Below, piece by piece: positions 8,849 to 17,048 of a stretch of 64,000 nucleotides of DNA. Position 1 is the stretch's first letter. Each line of letters starts with the position of its first letter. Under the pieces are notes generated by a model. That model worked only from the letters and a program-made list of their open reading frames with translations, was not told where the DNA came from and did no database searches. The DNA is from CAWCXF01 sp963799455 (GTDB lineage Bacteria; Pseudomonadota; Alphaproteobacteria; Rhodobacterales; Rhodobacteraceae). The stretch spans positions 1,677,514 through 1,741,513 of the forward strand of contig CAWCXF010000007.1 of the NCBI GenBank assembly GCA_963799455.1. Reading direction: 5' to 3'. The translations under genes were made by a program, and so were the position numbers.

Positions 8849-9742
8849 ATGGCGGCGACGGGGCCCTACGACGACCGCGACGGCTCGATCTGGATGGACG
8901 GCGGGCTGGTGCCCTGGCGCGACGCGCAGGTGCATGTCCTGACCCATGCGCTGCACTACGCGAGCTCCGTGTTCGAGGGCGAGCGCGCCTACGGGGGCCG
9001 CATCTTCGAGAGCCGGGCGCATTCCGAGCGCCTGCACGCCTCGGCAGGCGCGATCGACTTCGAGATCCCCTGGAGCGTGGACGAGATCGAGGCCGCCAAG
9101 ACGCAGGTGCTCGAGGCCAACGGGCTCGAGGACGGCTACGTGCGCGCCGTCGCCTGGCGCGGCTCGGGCGAGGACATGGGCGTGGCCGCGGCGCGCAACC
9201 CGGTGCGCCTGGCCATCGCGGCGTGGCAGTGGGGGGCCTATTACGGCGACGCCAAGATGCGGGGCGCCAAGCTCGACGTCTCAAGGTGGAAGCGGCCCTC
9301 TCCGGAGACCATCCCGAGCCACGCCAAGGCGGCGGGGCTCTACATGATCTGCACGATGTCGAAGCACGCGGCCGAGGCCAAGGGCTGCTCGGACGCGCTG
9401 ATGATGGACTACCGCGGCTACGTGGCGGAGGCGACGGGGGCCAACGTGTTCTTCGTGAAGGGCGGCGAGGTGCACACGCCGCTGCCCGACTGCTTCCTCG
9501 ACGGCATCACGCGGCGCACCGTCATCGGCATGCTCCGCGAGCGGCAGGTGCGCGTCCACGAGCGCCACATCGAGCCCGCCGAGATGGAGGGCTTCGAGCA
9601 GTGCTGGCTCACGGGCACCGCGGCCGAGGTCACGCCGGTGGGCGAGATCGGACCCTACCGCTTCGAGGTCGGCGCCATGACGCGCGACATCAGCGCGGCC
9701 TACGAGGCGCTGGTGCGGTCCGGCGCGCCGGCGCGGGCCTGA
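8849..9742 (+). CDS. ilvE: Branched-chain amino acid aminotransferase (class IV PLP fold)
   Basis: A 297-residue fold-type IV aminotransferase that interconverts Leu, Ile and Val with their 2-oxo acids. The PLP Lys is Lys160 in IPSHAKAAGLYM. The phosphate-binding and substrate regions read YRGYVAEATGANVFFV and WLTGTAAEVTPVGEIG, and the N-terminus has HYASSVFEGERAY. The ATG at 8849 is chosen because it starts just before the DGSIWMDGGLVPW segment; a GGGGG-rich ribosome site lies upstream. It is divergent from petP-petR, a common arrangement in Rhodobacterales. Confidence 0.93.
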   Translation: MAATGPYDDRDGSIWMDGGLVPWRDAQVHVLTHALHYASSVFEGERAYGGRIFESRAHSERLHASAGAIDFEIPWSVDEIEAAKTQVLEANGLEDGYVRAVAWRGSGEDMGVAAARNPVRLAIAAWQWGAYYGDAKMRGAKLDVSRWKRPSPETIPSHAKAAGLYMICTMSKHAAEAKGCSDALMMDYRGYVAEATGANVFFVKGGEVHTPLPDCFLDGITRRTVIGMLRERQVRVHERHIEPAEMEGFEQCWLTGTAAEVTPVGEIGPYRFEVGAMTRDISAAYEALVRSGAPARA

Positions 9743-9758
9743 GCCGGGATCCTCGGAC

Positions 9759-9848
9759 GGCCTCCTCCACGCAGGCGCGGGCGCAAGCCACAGAGGTCAT
9801 GACTGTTCGACCTGTCCTAGGCCTCCTCCACGCAGGCGCGGGCGCAAG
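9759..9848. CRISPR. Candidate minimal CRISPR: two identical 29-bp repeats around one 32-bp spacer
   Basis: Identical 29-base units occupy 9759-9787 and 9820-9848, separated by exactly 32 bases (9788-9819). On the minus strand the repeat contains CCCGC-GCCT-GCGTGG, a hairpin placed as in type I-E repeats. Ungapped comparison with the textbook E. coli-type 29-mer gives 18 of 29 matches, concentrated in the stem. The spacer is about half G+C, far below its surroundings, as expected of foreign DNA. No third repeat, leader or cas gene is visible. A chance or unrelated duplication remains possible. Confidence 0.4.
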
Positions 9849-10224
9849 AGCACGGGGCGCGTCGTCCCTCCGCGAGGCTCGGGCGTCGCCCTTCGACCGG
9901 GCCCGGTGCGAGCGGCGCGCGGGCAGGCCCGGGCGGGCGGTCGAGCCGAGGGCGCGCGGCGCCCATGGTGCGCGCAGGCCTCGCCGGTCGGATCGAGGCT
10001 GGATCCGATCGTGTGGCGTCCGCCGGAGAGGGCGCGGTCCCGAGCGCCGGCCCGACGCCCGAACCGACGCCCGGAGCGCGGGCTGTGCGGCCCCCGGGGG
10101 ATGACGGCTGGGGACTGACGGCGCGTGCGCCGCGCCACGGCCGGCCCCAGCCCGACCGGGCCCGGGCGTCATGCCGGGGCACCGATGCGTCCGGTCCCGC
10201 GTCCCGCCCCGCCCGGGCGTCGCG
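9849..10224. other. Intergenic stretch, no gene seen
   Basis: About 375 bases between the repeat pair and the small ORF at 10,225. Only low-complexity Arg/Pro/Ala frames occur; nothing resembles cas genes or a CRISPR leader. It includes short palindromes such as gcgcgcggcgcccatggtgcgcgc. Confidence 0.5.
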
Positions 10225-10428
10225 TCAGGCGGTGTGGCTGCGCTCGATCCTGAGGAACTGGCGCAGCCGCGCGCCGCGCTCGGCGGCGCCGGGTTCGCCG
10301 TCGCCGCGGCGATGCAGATCGACCACCGCGCGGTGGCGTCCCATCAGCCGATGGCGCCGCTCGAGGTCGAGGAAGCGGGTCAGGCGCGCGCCCAGCGCGC
10401 TGCGATGGCTCGGGGTGGGGCGTCGCAT
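10225..10428 (-). CDS. Small basic hypothetical protein (67 aa)
   Basis: A 67-residue Arg/His-rich protein beginning MRRPTPSHRS and ending LRIERSHTA. A strong ribosome site (GGGAGGAC) lies just upstream of the ATG, which is the main reason to call it. The central FLDLERRHRLMGRHRAVVDL segment is predicted helical. No signal peptide or membrane segment. I do not recognise a family. It could be a small nucleic-acid-binding protein, but this is only composition-based. Confidence 0.45.
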   Translation of the reverse strand: MRRPTPSHRSALGARLTRFLDLERRHRLMGRHRAVVDLHRRGDGEPGAAERGARLRQFLRIERSHTA

Positions 10429-10551
10429 GTCGTCCTCCCATCCTGGCGGAGCGTCTGTCGTCTCCGACGCGTCACGGTAGCACGCGCCACCGATGGTCGC
10501 ACCCCGCACGCGACGGCGACGGGAGCCCGCAGGCCACATCCGGCCGCCGGC

Positions 10552-11133
10552 TCAGCCCCCGGCGGCATTCTCCTCGACGGTGAGCGTCGTGGCGCCATAC
10601 CAGTCGGCGGCGGCGCGGATCTCGGCGTCGGACAGGCCGGCGGCGACCTGGCTCATCACCTCGTGCGCGCGCCGGCCCGACTTGAACGCCTTGAGCTGCT
10701 CGGCGAGGTAGATGTTGGTCTCGCCGGCGAGGTTCGGGGCGTCGGGCACCACCGCGATCCCGTCCGCGCCGTGGCAGCCCGAGCAGAGCGCAGGTGCCTG
10801 CGCCGGGTCGGCCGAGAGCGACGCCACGGCTCGGTGCGAGGCGTACCAGGCGGCCACGTCGGCGATCTGCTGGTCGCTGAGCGAGGCGGCCACGACGCTC
10901 ATCATCTCGTTGACGCGCTCGCCGGAGCGGAAGGCGCGCAGCTGCGCGGCCAGGTAGTCCGCGGGCTCCCCGCCGATGTGGGGCGCCACGGGGATCTGGG
11001 CGTAGCCGTCGAGCCCGTGGCAGGTGCGGCACATCCCCGCCACCTGCCGCCCGGCCTCGACATCCTGCGCGCGGGCGGGGGCGCCCCCGGCGAGCGCGAG
11101 CCCGCCGAGGACGATGACGAGGATCCCCCTCAC
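10552..11133 (-). CDS. Dihaem cytochrome c (cytochrome c4-like)
   Basis: A 193-residue periplasmic cytochrome with a signal peptide (VRGILVIVLGGLALAGGAPARAQ). Two homologous class I domains each have one haem site: GMCRTCHGLDG and ALCSGCHGADG. Each domain ends in the characteristic LSDQQIADVAAWYASH / LSDAEIRAAADWYG helix, and Met residues in NEMMS and HEVMS are candidate sixth ligands. The GTG start at 11133 overlaps the stop of the upstream dehydrogenase (GTGA), implying coupled translation. It is probably the electron acceptor for that enzyme and passes electrons to the respiratory chain. Confidence 0.9.
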   Translation of the reverse strand: MRGILVIVLGGLALAGGAPARAQDVEAGRQVAGMCRTCHGLDGYAQIPVAPHIGGEPADYLAAQLRAFRSGERVNEMMSVVAASLSDQQIADVAAWYASHRAVASLSADPAQAPALCSGCHGADGIAVVPDAPNLAGETNIYLAEQLKAFKSGRRAHEVMSQVAAGLSDAEIRAAADWYGATTLTVEENAAGG

Positions 11134-12476
11134 TCGGACGCCGCCCCCTCGGGCTCGTCCGGGGCGGGCTCGCCCGACGCGTCCCCGGAGCCCTCGGACG
11201 CGGCGTTCGAGGCGCCCTCCGACCCGGTGTAGCTGATGCGGTAGAGCGCGCCGGCGAGGTCGTCGGAGACCAGCAGCGAGCCGTCGGTCATCACCGCCAC
11301 GTCCACGGGGCGGCCCAGATACTCGCCGTTCTCGTCGAGCCATCCCTCCGCGAAGGGCTCCGTCGTCGCGTCCCCCGCCTCGTCGACGAACGTCACCATC
11401 ACCCGCGCGCCCACGGGCGTGGTGCGGTTCCAAGAGCCGTGCTGGGCCGAGAAGATGGCGTTGCGGTAGCGCTCGGGGAACGAGCCGCCGTCGTAGAACG
11501 CCATGCCGAGGTCGGCGGCGTGGGCCACGGTCTCGGAGGCGGGGAACGCCACGCCCTCGGGCGGCTCCTCGCCCTCGTACTCGACCGTGCGCACGTCGCC
11601 GCCGCCGTACCACGGGAAGCCGAAGTTCTGGCCCATCTCGGTCTGGCGGTTGATCTCGCCCGGCGGGATGTCGTCGCCCATCCCGTCCACCTGGTTGTCG
11701 GTGAACCACAGCTCGCCGGTCCCGGGGTGGAAGTCGTGGCCCACGGAGTTCCTCACGCCGCGGGTGAAGACCTCGCGCTCGGTGCCGTCGGTGTTCATGC
11801 GGACGATGCCGCCGATGCCCCACTCGGCGTAGAGGTCGAGCTTCTCGGGCGGGGGCACGTTGAAGGGCTGGCCGAGCGAGATGTAGATCTTGCCGTCGGG
11901 CCCGATCCTGCACACCCGAGCGGAGTGGTTGAACGACTCCTCCTCGGGCGGGATCAGCTCGCCTTCGGCCACCAGCACGCCCGCCGCCACGTCGGGGCTC
12001 TCGTAGAAGAACTCCGCGGCCGGGAACACGAGCGCGCGGTTCTGCTCGACGGTGTAGAGGAACCCGTCGTCGGAGAAGCAGACCGCGTTGGGGATGGTGA
12101 AGGAGAGCGAGGGCGCGAAGTCCTTCACCTCGTCTGCGACGCGGTCCTTGTTGCGGTCGGTGACGACCCAGATCTTGTCCTTGCGGGTGCCCACGAAGGT
12201 CGCCACCCCCTGCGGCCCCACGGCCATGTGCCGCGCGTCGGGCACGATCGCGTAGAGCGCGATCTCGAAGCCCTCGGGCAGCGTGATGCTCTCCAGCGTG
12301 TCCTCGATGCCCCGGGCGTAGTCGCCCCCCTGCTCCACGGTGGTGAACTCCGTGGTGCCGGTGCTCTGCATGTTCTGCAGCCGCTCGAGGTTGTCGGGCA
12401 GGTCGCCCGCGGGCTGGGCGCTGGCCCCTCCCGCGAGGAGCGCCAGCGCGGCGGTGGTCGTGGCGAGATGTCTCAT
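11130..12476 (-). CDS. Secreted PQQ-type sugar dehydrogenase, sorbosone dehydrogenase-like
   Basis: A 448-residue exported beta-propeller. Residues 1-20 are a signal peptide (ALALLAGGASAQ). Propeller blade landmarks include ARHMAVGPQGVATFVGTRKD, FSDDGFLYTVEQNRALVF, GPDGKIYISLGQPFNVPPPE, GVRNSVGHDFHPGTGELWFT and GRPVDVAVMTDGSLLVSDD. This is the pattern of soluble glucose/sorbosone dehydrogenases that use PQQ in the periplasm. The C-terminus carries an acidic Ser/Glu/Pro tail. It is coupled by a GTGA overlap to the dihaem cytochrome. The sugar oxidised cannot be told from sequence alone. Confidence 0.85.
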   Translation of the reverse strand: MRHLATTTAALALLAGGASAQPAGDLPDNLERLQNMQSTGTTEFTTVEQGGDYARGIEDTLESITLPEGFEIALYAIVPDARHMAVGPQGVATFVGTRKDKIWVVTDRNKDRVADEVKDFAPSLSFTIPNAVCFSDDGFLYTVEQNRALVFPAAEFFYESPDVAAGVLVAEGELIPPEEESFNHSARVCRIGPDGKIYISLGQPFNVPPPEKLDLYAEWGIGGIVRMNTDGTEREVFTRGVRNSVGHDFHPGTGELWFTDNQVDGMGDDIPPGEINRQTEMGQNFGFPWYGGGDVRTVEYEGEEPPEGVAFPASETVAHAADLGMAFYDGGSFPERYRNAIFSAQHGSWNRTTPVGARVMVTFVDEAGDATTEPFAEGWLDENGEYLGRPVDVAVMTDGSLLVSDDLAGALYRISYTGSEGASNAASEGSGDASGEPAPDEPEGAASE

Positions 12477-12744
12477 GAAGGTCCTCCCCGGCCTTTCGTC
12501 GTCGCGCCCATGCTCGGCAGGAGCGGGTGGCGAAGCAAGCGCGACGAGGCGCGGTAGAGGGCCGCGGGGCGTGTGAGCGGATTGCCGCCGATCGATGCCC
12601 GGCTCGTCGGGGGAGGCCGCGCCGGACCCCTGCGCCCGACGACGAGCGCGCCGCCTGCGGGCGCGAAGGGGCTCCTTGCGCCGGGCGCGCCGCCGCCGAT
12701 GGGGCGCGCGGGGGACGTGCCGAGGGATGACGGGACGGCGCGCC

Positions 12745-14040
12745 TCAGCGGCGGGCATGATGGGCCGTCGCCACGCGCATCGCGGCGACGGCCTCCTCGC
12801 GCGTCCCGAGCGGCGGCGCGGCGGCCGGGGGCAGGGCCGCGACCGCCGGCCAGAAGTCGCGCGCCGAGGTGACCTCGACCCCCAGGCCCCGCAGCGCCTC
12901 CATCGCCTCGATCGCCTGAGCGTCGGGCCCCGGGCCGGGCTCGCGCAGCGCCACGCGGACCACCCGGCCGGGATGGCGGCGCGCGGCGTCGCGGTAGATC
13001 TCGGCGTCGTGCTGCCCGGTGTCGCCGACGAGCCAGAAGGACAGGCCGGGATTGGCCTCCATCAGCGTGTCGATCGCGGCGCCCTTGTGCTCGCCATGCG
13101 GCCCCCCGGCTCCGCGGCCGCCATGGGAGCCGTCGGGGGCGGGGCGCGCGGCGACGCCGAGGTCGCGCAGGAACATCGGCCCCCGCACTAGCCCCGCGCG
13201 GGCGAAGATCGACTCGAGGAAATGATGCAGGTTCCAGGGGCTCGACGAGACGTAGAACACGGGGTTGCGCCCCCCCCGCGAGAGCCGGTCGATGAGCGTC
13301 ACCGCGTCCGGGTAGACGTGCCGCGTCAGCGCGTTGCCCGTGAGCGAGGTCCACAGGTTGCGCAGCAGCGAGTAGGCGCCGGTCTCCATCAGCGTGTCGT
13401 CGATGTCCGAGATCACGCCCAGGGCCGCATCGGGCCCCGGCACCAGCACCGGCAGCGCGGCGCGCACCTTCGAGCCCTCGATGCGCGCCTCGACCTCGAC
13501 CCAGATGCCGGAGGGCGCCGCGGTCCGAGCCCCGGCCCGGGCGCGGCCACCGGCCCGGGCGTCCCCGTCGCCGCAGGCGCTCCCGTCGCCGCGGGCGCCG
13601 TCGCATCCGTCGCCATCGGCGTTCTCCTCGGCGCGCTCGGACCCGTCGCCAGGAGCGCGGCGGGGAATCACGAGCGTGAAGTAGCCCTCCACGTCGGAGA
13701 CGGCACTCGCGGTTCGACCGCCGTCCGCGTCCGGACCGCCGTCCGCGTCCGGACCGGTGTCCGCGTCCGGACCGGCGTGCAGGCGCACGCCCTCGACCTC
13801 GTCGGTGAGGAACAGAAGGAGCATCTGGCCCAGGTTGACGAACCAGTGCTGCTCGGGCTCGGGCGCCTGGCGGCGCAGATGGGTCAGCACCCGCCCGCGC
13901 GCGATCAGCGCATCGGGCGTGGCGTAGCCGCCATAGGGCTCGATCAGGGGCGGGCGGCGACGGTTCTTGAAGGTCAGGAGCCCGTCGAGCGCGCGCTCGA
14001 CGCCCAGCGCCGCGCGCCGCAGCCTCCGCCGCACCCCCAT
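12745..14040 (-). CDS. App1-family (DUF2183) HAD-like phosphatase
   Basis: A 431-residue protein. The conserved App1 domain has the catalytic DxDxT-type motif GVISDIDDTLMETGAYS, then NPVFYVSSSPWNLHHFLESI, and a FWLVGDTGQHDAEIYRD loop typical of the family; yeast App1 is a phosphatidate phosphatase. The N-terminal region (LIEPYGGYATPDALIARGRV) is also conserved. Between them is a lineage-specific insert of repeats: three 18-bp units at 13,716-13,769 encode a PDAD(T/G)G series, followed by an Asp/Gly/Ala-rich run. No signal peptide. The lipid substrate is inferred from the family. Confidence 0.85.
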   Translation of the reverse strand: MGVRRRLRRAALGVERALDGLLTFKNRRRPPLIEPYGGYATPDALIARGRVLTHLRRQAPEPEQHWFVNLGQMLLLFLTDEVEGVRLHAGPDADTGPDADGGPDADGGRTASAVSDVEGYFTLVIPRRAPGDGSERAEENADGDGCDGARGDGSACGDGDARAGGRARAGARTAAPSGIWVEVEARIEGSKVRAALPVLVPGPDAALGVISDIDDTLMETGAYSLLRNLWTSLTGNALTRHVYPDAVTLIDRLSRGGRNPVFYVSSSPWNLHHFLESIFARAGLVRGPMFLRDLGVAARPAPDGSHGGRGAGGPHGEHKGAAIDTLMEANPGLSFWLVGDTGQHDAEIYRDAARRHPGRVVRVALREPGPGPDAQAIEAMEALRGLGVEVTSARDFWPAVAALPPAAAPPLGTREEAVAAMRVATAHHARR

Positions 14041-14715
14041 CTCAGCCCCTCGCGCTCACGCCGGCCGCGCGCGCCCGGCCGACCGCCACGCGCGCGCCGC
14101 GGCGATGGCGGGGCGCCGCCGGGGCCTGCGCCCGAAGGGCGCCGCCGACGCGACGACGGCCAGCCCGACCCCCGCGATCGCCCCCGGCCCGAAGCCGACA
14201 TCGAAGCCCGACAGGCACCCGATCAGGCTCCCCGCGCCCCCGCCCACGTCCGGGTGAGCGCCGAGGCGAAGCCGGGCCCGGGCGCCGGCCCGAAGCCGGG
14301 CACCGCCTCCGGCCGCCGCCGGCCGGGGCGCGGGGGGACGGCATCCTCGATGCCCGCGGCGCCGAGGCGAGGAGCGGCGCGCGCATCGTCACGCTCGGGC
14401 CGTGCGGCTGCCCGACATCCGCCTCGGGCGCCGCCGCGACCGGCACCGGCCCGGGCGCCGAGGCCGGCGCGAGGGCCGGCCTCACCCTCACGGCGCGCGC
14501 CGTCCACCACGATCTCCCGTCGCTCCATCGTGCTTCCCGCTCGTGCTCGTGCCGCGACGCGTCGCCGCGCCCGCGTCCCCCGATCGCGCCGAGGACGTAT
14601 CAGGTCGCGCCGGGCGAGGCCATCGCCGGCGACTGGGAAGGCCGGGGGGCACGCGTGCCCCCCGGGACCCCCCGCGACCTCTTGCACCCATCCTCGGGCC
14701 GTGCACGCTCGTCTC
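14041..14715. other. Intergenic region with degraded coding-like segment and a terminator-like palindrome
   Basis: About 675 bases without a convincing gene. The minus strand has short coding-like pieces in different frames: MERREIVVDG from about 14,528, and further on SLIGCLSGFDVGFGPGAIAG followed by VGLAVVASAAPF, which looks like a membrane segment. These may be remains of one decayed gene, but I cannot name it. A perfect 24-base palindrome lies at 14,642-14,665. Confidence 0.35.
14642..14665. repeat. Perfect 24-bp palindrome, possible terminator or repeat element
   Basis: ccggggggcacg/cgtgccccccgg, fully self-complementary. Related GGGGGGCAY...RTGCCCCCC hairpins occur at 61,593-61,616 and, less perfectly, at 59,057-59,090. 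It lies 51 bp before the divergent histone-deacetylase-like gene. Confidence 0.6.
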
Positions 14716-15636
14716 ATGATCCTCTACACCCATCCCGATTGCGCGCGGCATCTCACGCCCGAGGGGCACCCCGAGCGCCCCGCCCGCCTGAAGGCGGTGC
14801 TGGACGCCCTGGCGGATCTCGACCTCGACCGGCGCGAGGCGCCGCCGGCCGAGGACGCCGACCTCCTGCGCGCCCACCCGCGGTCCCATCTCGACCGGCT
14901 CGCACGGGCGGCGCCCGAGTCGGGCCGGATCCCGCTCGACCCGGACACCTGGATGTCGCCGGGCTCGCTCCGCGCCGCCCGCCTCGCCGCCGGCGCGGCC
15001 TGCGCGGCCGTCGATGCCGTCCTCGCCACCCCCGGCCGCGCCTTCGTCGCCGCCCGGCCCCCCGGCCACCACGCCGAGCCCGAGACCCCGATGGGCTTCT
15101 GCCTGCTGTCCAACGCGGCCATCGCGGCGCGCCGCGCGATGGAGGTCCACGGGCTGACCCGCGTGGCGCTGGCGGACTTCGACGTGCATCACGGCAACGG
15201 CACGCAGGCGGTGCTCTGGGGCGAGCCCCGCGCGCGCTTCGCCACCTCCCAGCAAAGGCCGCTCTGGCCCGGCACGGGGGCCCGCTCCGAGCGCGGCGCC
15301 CACGGACAGATCCTCAACCTGCCGCTCGCGCCGGGCGCCGGCGGCACCGCCTTCGCCAGCGCCTGGGACGAGGCGCTCGACTGGCTCGACGCGTGGTCTC
15401 CGGAGCTGGTCGTCGTCTCGGCGGGCTTCGACGCCCACGCCGACGACCCGCTGGCGGGCCTGGAGCTGCGCGAGGACGACTTCGCGGCGCTCACCGCCCG
15501 GCTCGCGGCGCTCGCCGATGCCCATGCCGGCGGGCGGCTGGTCTCGTTGCTCGAAGGCGGCTATGACCTCGCCGCGCTGGGCCGGTCCGCGCGCGCGCAT
15601 GTCGAGGCGCTGGGCGCGACCGCTGGCGGGGCGTGA
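14716..15636 (+). CDS. Class II histone deacetylase-like / acetylpolyamine amidohydrolase family protein
   Basis: A 306-residue arginase/deacetylase-fold zinc hydrolase. Zinc and catalytic motifs are all present: AARPPGHHAEPETPMGFC (tandem His), ALADFDVHHGNGTQAV (Asp and His ligands), VVSAGFDAHADDPLAGL (second Asp ligand) and LLEGGYDLAAL. Such bacterial proteins deacetylate polyamines or other acetylated amines; the true substrate is unknown. It begins the xseB-ispA-dxs block, an arrangement widely seen in Rhodobacterales. The ATG (MILYTHPDC) directly precedes the first strand. Confidence 0.9.
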   Translation: MILYTHPDCARHLTPEGHPERPARLKAVLDALADLDLDRREAPPAEDADLLRAHPRSHLDRLARAAPESGRIPLDPDTWMSPGSLRAARLAAGAACAAVDAVLATPGRAFVAARPPGHHAEPETPMGFCLLSNAAIAARRAMEVHGLTRVALADFDVHHGNGTQAVLWGEPRARFATSQQRPLWPGTGARSERGAHGQILNLPLAPGAGGTAFASAWDEALDWLDAWSPELVVVSAGFDAHADDPLAGLELREDDFAALTARLAALADAHAGGRLVSLLEGGYDLAALGRSARAHVEALGATAGGA

Positions 15637-15646
15637 GGGGGAGAGC

Positions 15647-15910
15647 ATGGACGGCACCCAGGCCGAGGCCGACAGGCCGATCGCCGAGATGAGCTTCGAG
15701 GACGCGATGCGCGAGCTCGAGCGCGTCGTGGGCGACCTCGACCGCGGCGACGTGGCGCTCGAGGCGTCGATCGCGCTCTACGAGCGCGGCGCGGCCCTCA
15801 AGGCCCATTGCGAGAGGAAGCTCAAGGCCGCCGAGGAGAAGGTCGCTCAGATCACGCTCGACGGCGACGGCCGCCCCACGGGCACGACGCCCTCCGGCGA
15901 TGGCGCCTGA
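15647..15910 (+). CDS. xseB: Exodeoxyribonuclease VII small subunit
   Basis: An 87-residue protein with the family pattern SFEDAMRELERVVGDLDRGD, then LEASIALYERGAALKAHCE and KLKAAEEKVAQI. XseB coils wrap XseA to form ExoVII, which degrades single-stranded DNA into oligonucleotides. XseA is not in the window. The ribosome site GGGGGAGAG lies 2 nt before the ATG. It overlaps ispA by 11 bp, so the two are translated together. Confidence 0.93.
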   Translation: MDGTQAEADRPIAEMSFEDAMRELERVVGDLDRGDVALEASIALYERGAALKAHCERKLKAAEEKVAQITLDGDGRPTGTTPSGDGA

Positions 15911-16817
15911 GGCGAGGGCGCGGCGCGAGCCCGAGCCCCAGGGCGCCGCTCTGCGCGAGGCGCTGGCCTCGGCGTGCGCCGCGATCGAGGCACGGCTCGA
16001 TGCGGCGCTCGGCGCGCTGCCGGCGGGCCGGGTGCGCGACGCCATGGCGCACGCCTTGCGAGGCGGCAAGCGCATCCGCGGCTTCCTCGTGATCGAGGGC
16101 GCGCGTCTCCACGGGGCCGAGCCGGGCTCCGCCATCGCCGCCGCGGCCGCGATCGAGGCGCTGCACGCCTACAGCCTCGTCCACGACGACCTGCCCTGCA
16201 TGGACGACGACGACCTGCGCCGCGGCGCGCCCACCGTCCACATGGCCTGGGACGAGGCCACCGCCGTGCTCGCCGGCGACGCGCTGCAGGCGCTGGCCTT
16301 CGAGCTGCTGACGGATCGCGGCGCCCATCCCGACCCGTCCGTGCGCGCCGACCTCGCGGCCGCCCTCGCGCGCGCCGCGGGCGGGGCGGGCATGGTCCAC
16401 GGCCAGGCGCTCGACATCGCCGCCGAGACCGCCGCCGAGCCGCTGACCCTGCCCGAGATCGAGGCGCTCCAGGCCGCCAAGACCGGCGCGCTGATCGAAT
16501 GGGCCGGGGCGGCGGGGCCCCGTCTCGCGCGCGCCGACCCCGCGCCGCTCTCGGGCTACGCGCGCGCGCTCGGGCTGGCCTTCCAGATCGCCGACGACAT
16601 CCTCGACGTCGAGGGCGATGCGGCGGCCGCCGGCAAGCGGCTCGGCAAGGACGCGGGCGCCGGCAAGGCCACCTTCGTCTCGCTCCTCGGCCTCGACGCC
16701 GCGCGCGCCCGCGCGGGCGTCCTGGTGGAGGAGGCCCGCGGGCACCTCGCGTGCTACGGAGAGGAGGCCGCAGGCCTTCGCGCGCTCGCGGCCCACGTCG
16801 TCACCCGCGACCGCTGA
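15900..16817 (+). CDS. ispA: Geranyl/farnesyl diphosphate synthase
   Basis: A 305-residue trans-prenyltransferase. Both Asp-rich metal sites are clear: the first in LVHDDLPCMDDDDLRRG and the second in FQIADDILDVEGD. ALRGGKRIRGFL is the isoprenyl diphosphate-binding KR segment and MVHGQALDI and KTGALIEWA are conserved. It condenses IPP with DMAPP/GPP to FPP for quinones and other isoprenoids. The start overlaps the end of xseB, and dxs follows 231 bp later, forming an isoprenoid supply block. Confidence 0.93.
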   Translation: MAPEARARREPEPQGAALREALASACAAIEARLDAALGALPAGRVRDAMAHALRGGKRIRGFLVIEGARLHGAEPGSAIAAAAAIEALHAYSLVHDDLPCMDDDDLRRGAPTVHMAWDEATAVLAGDALQALAFELLTDRGAHPDPSVRADLAAALARAAGGAGMVHGQALDIAAETAAEPLTLPEIEALQAAKTGALIEWAGAAGPRLARADPAPLSGYARALGLAFQIADDILDVEGDAAAAGKRLGKDAGAGKATFVSLLGLDAARARAGVLVEEARGHLACYGEEAAGLRALAAHVVTRDR

Positions 16818-17048
16818 CCGGCAGCGGCCGGCGCGGTCGGCAACGGCCGGCGCGAGACCTGGGGGCGCGCGTGCGCGCGGGGCGCCCGTTGCCGGGTGAC
16901 GCCCGCGCACGCCGCGCTTAGGTTGGCGTGCGCCGCGCCGGGCACCCTCGCCGCGCTCGTGGGCTCTCCGCCCTCCGGCAGGAGCGAGGCGGACCGCGCC
17001 GGAGGCGCCGCGAGACGAAACCGCGCCTGGGGCGTGAGGGAGGACGAG

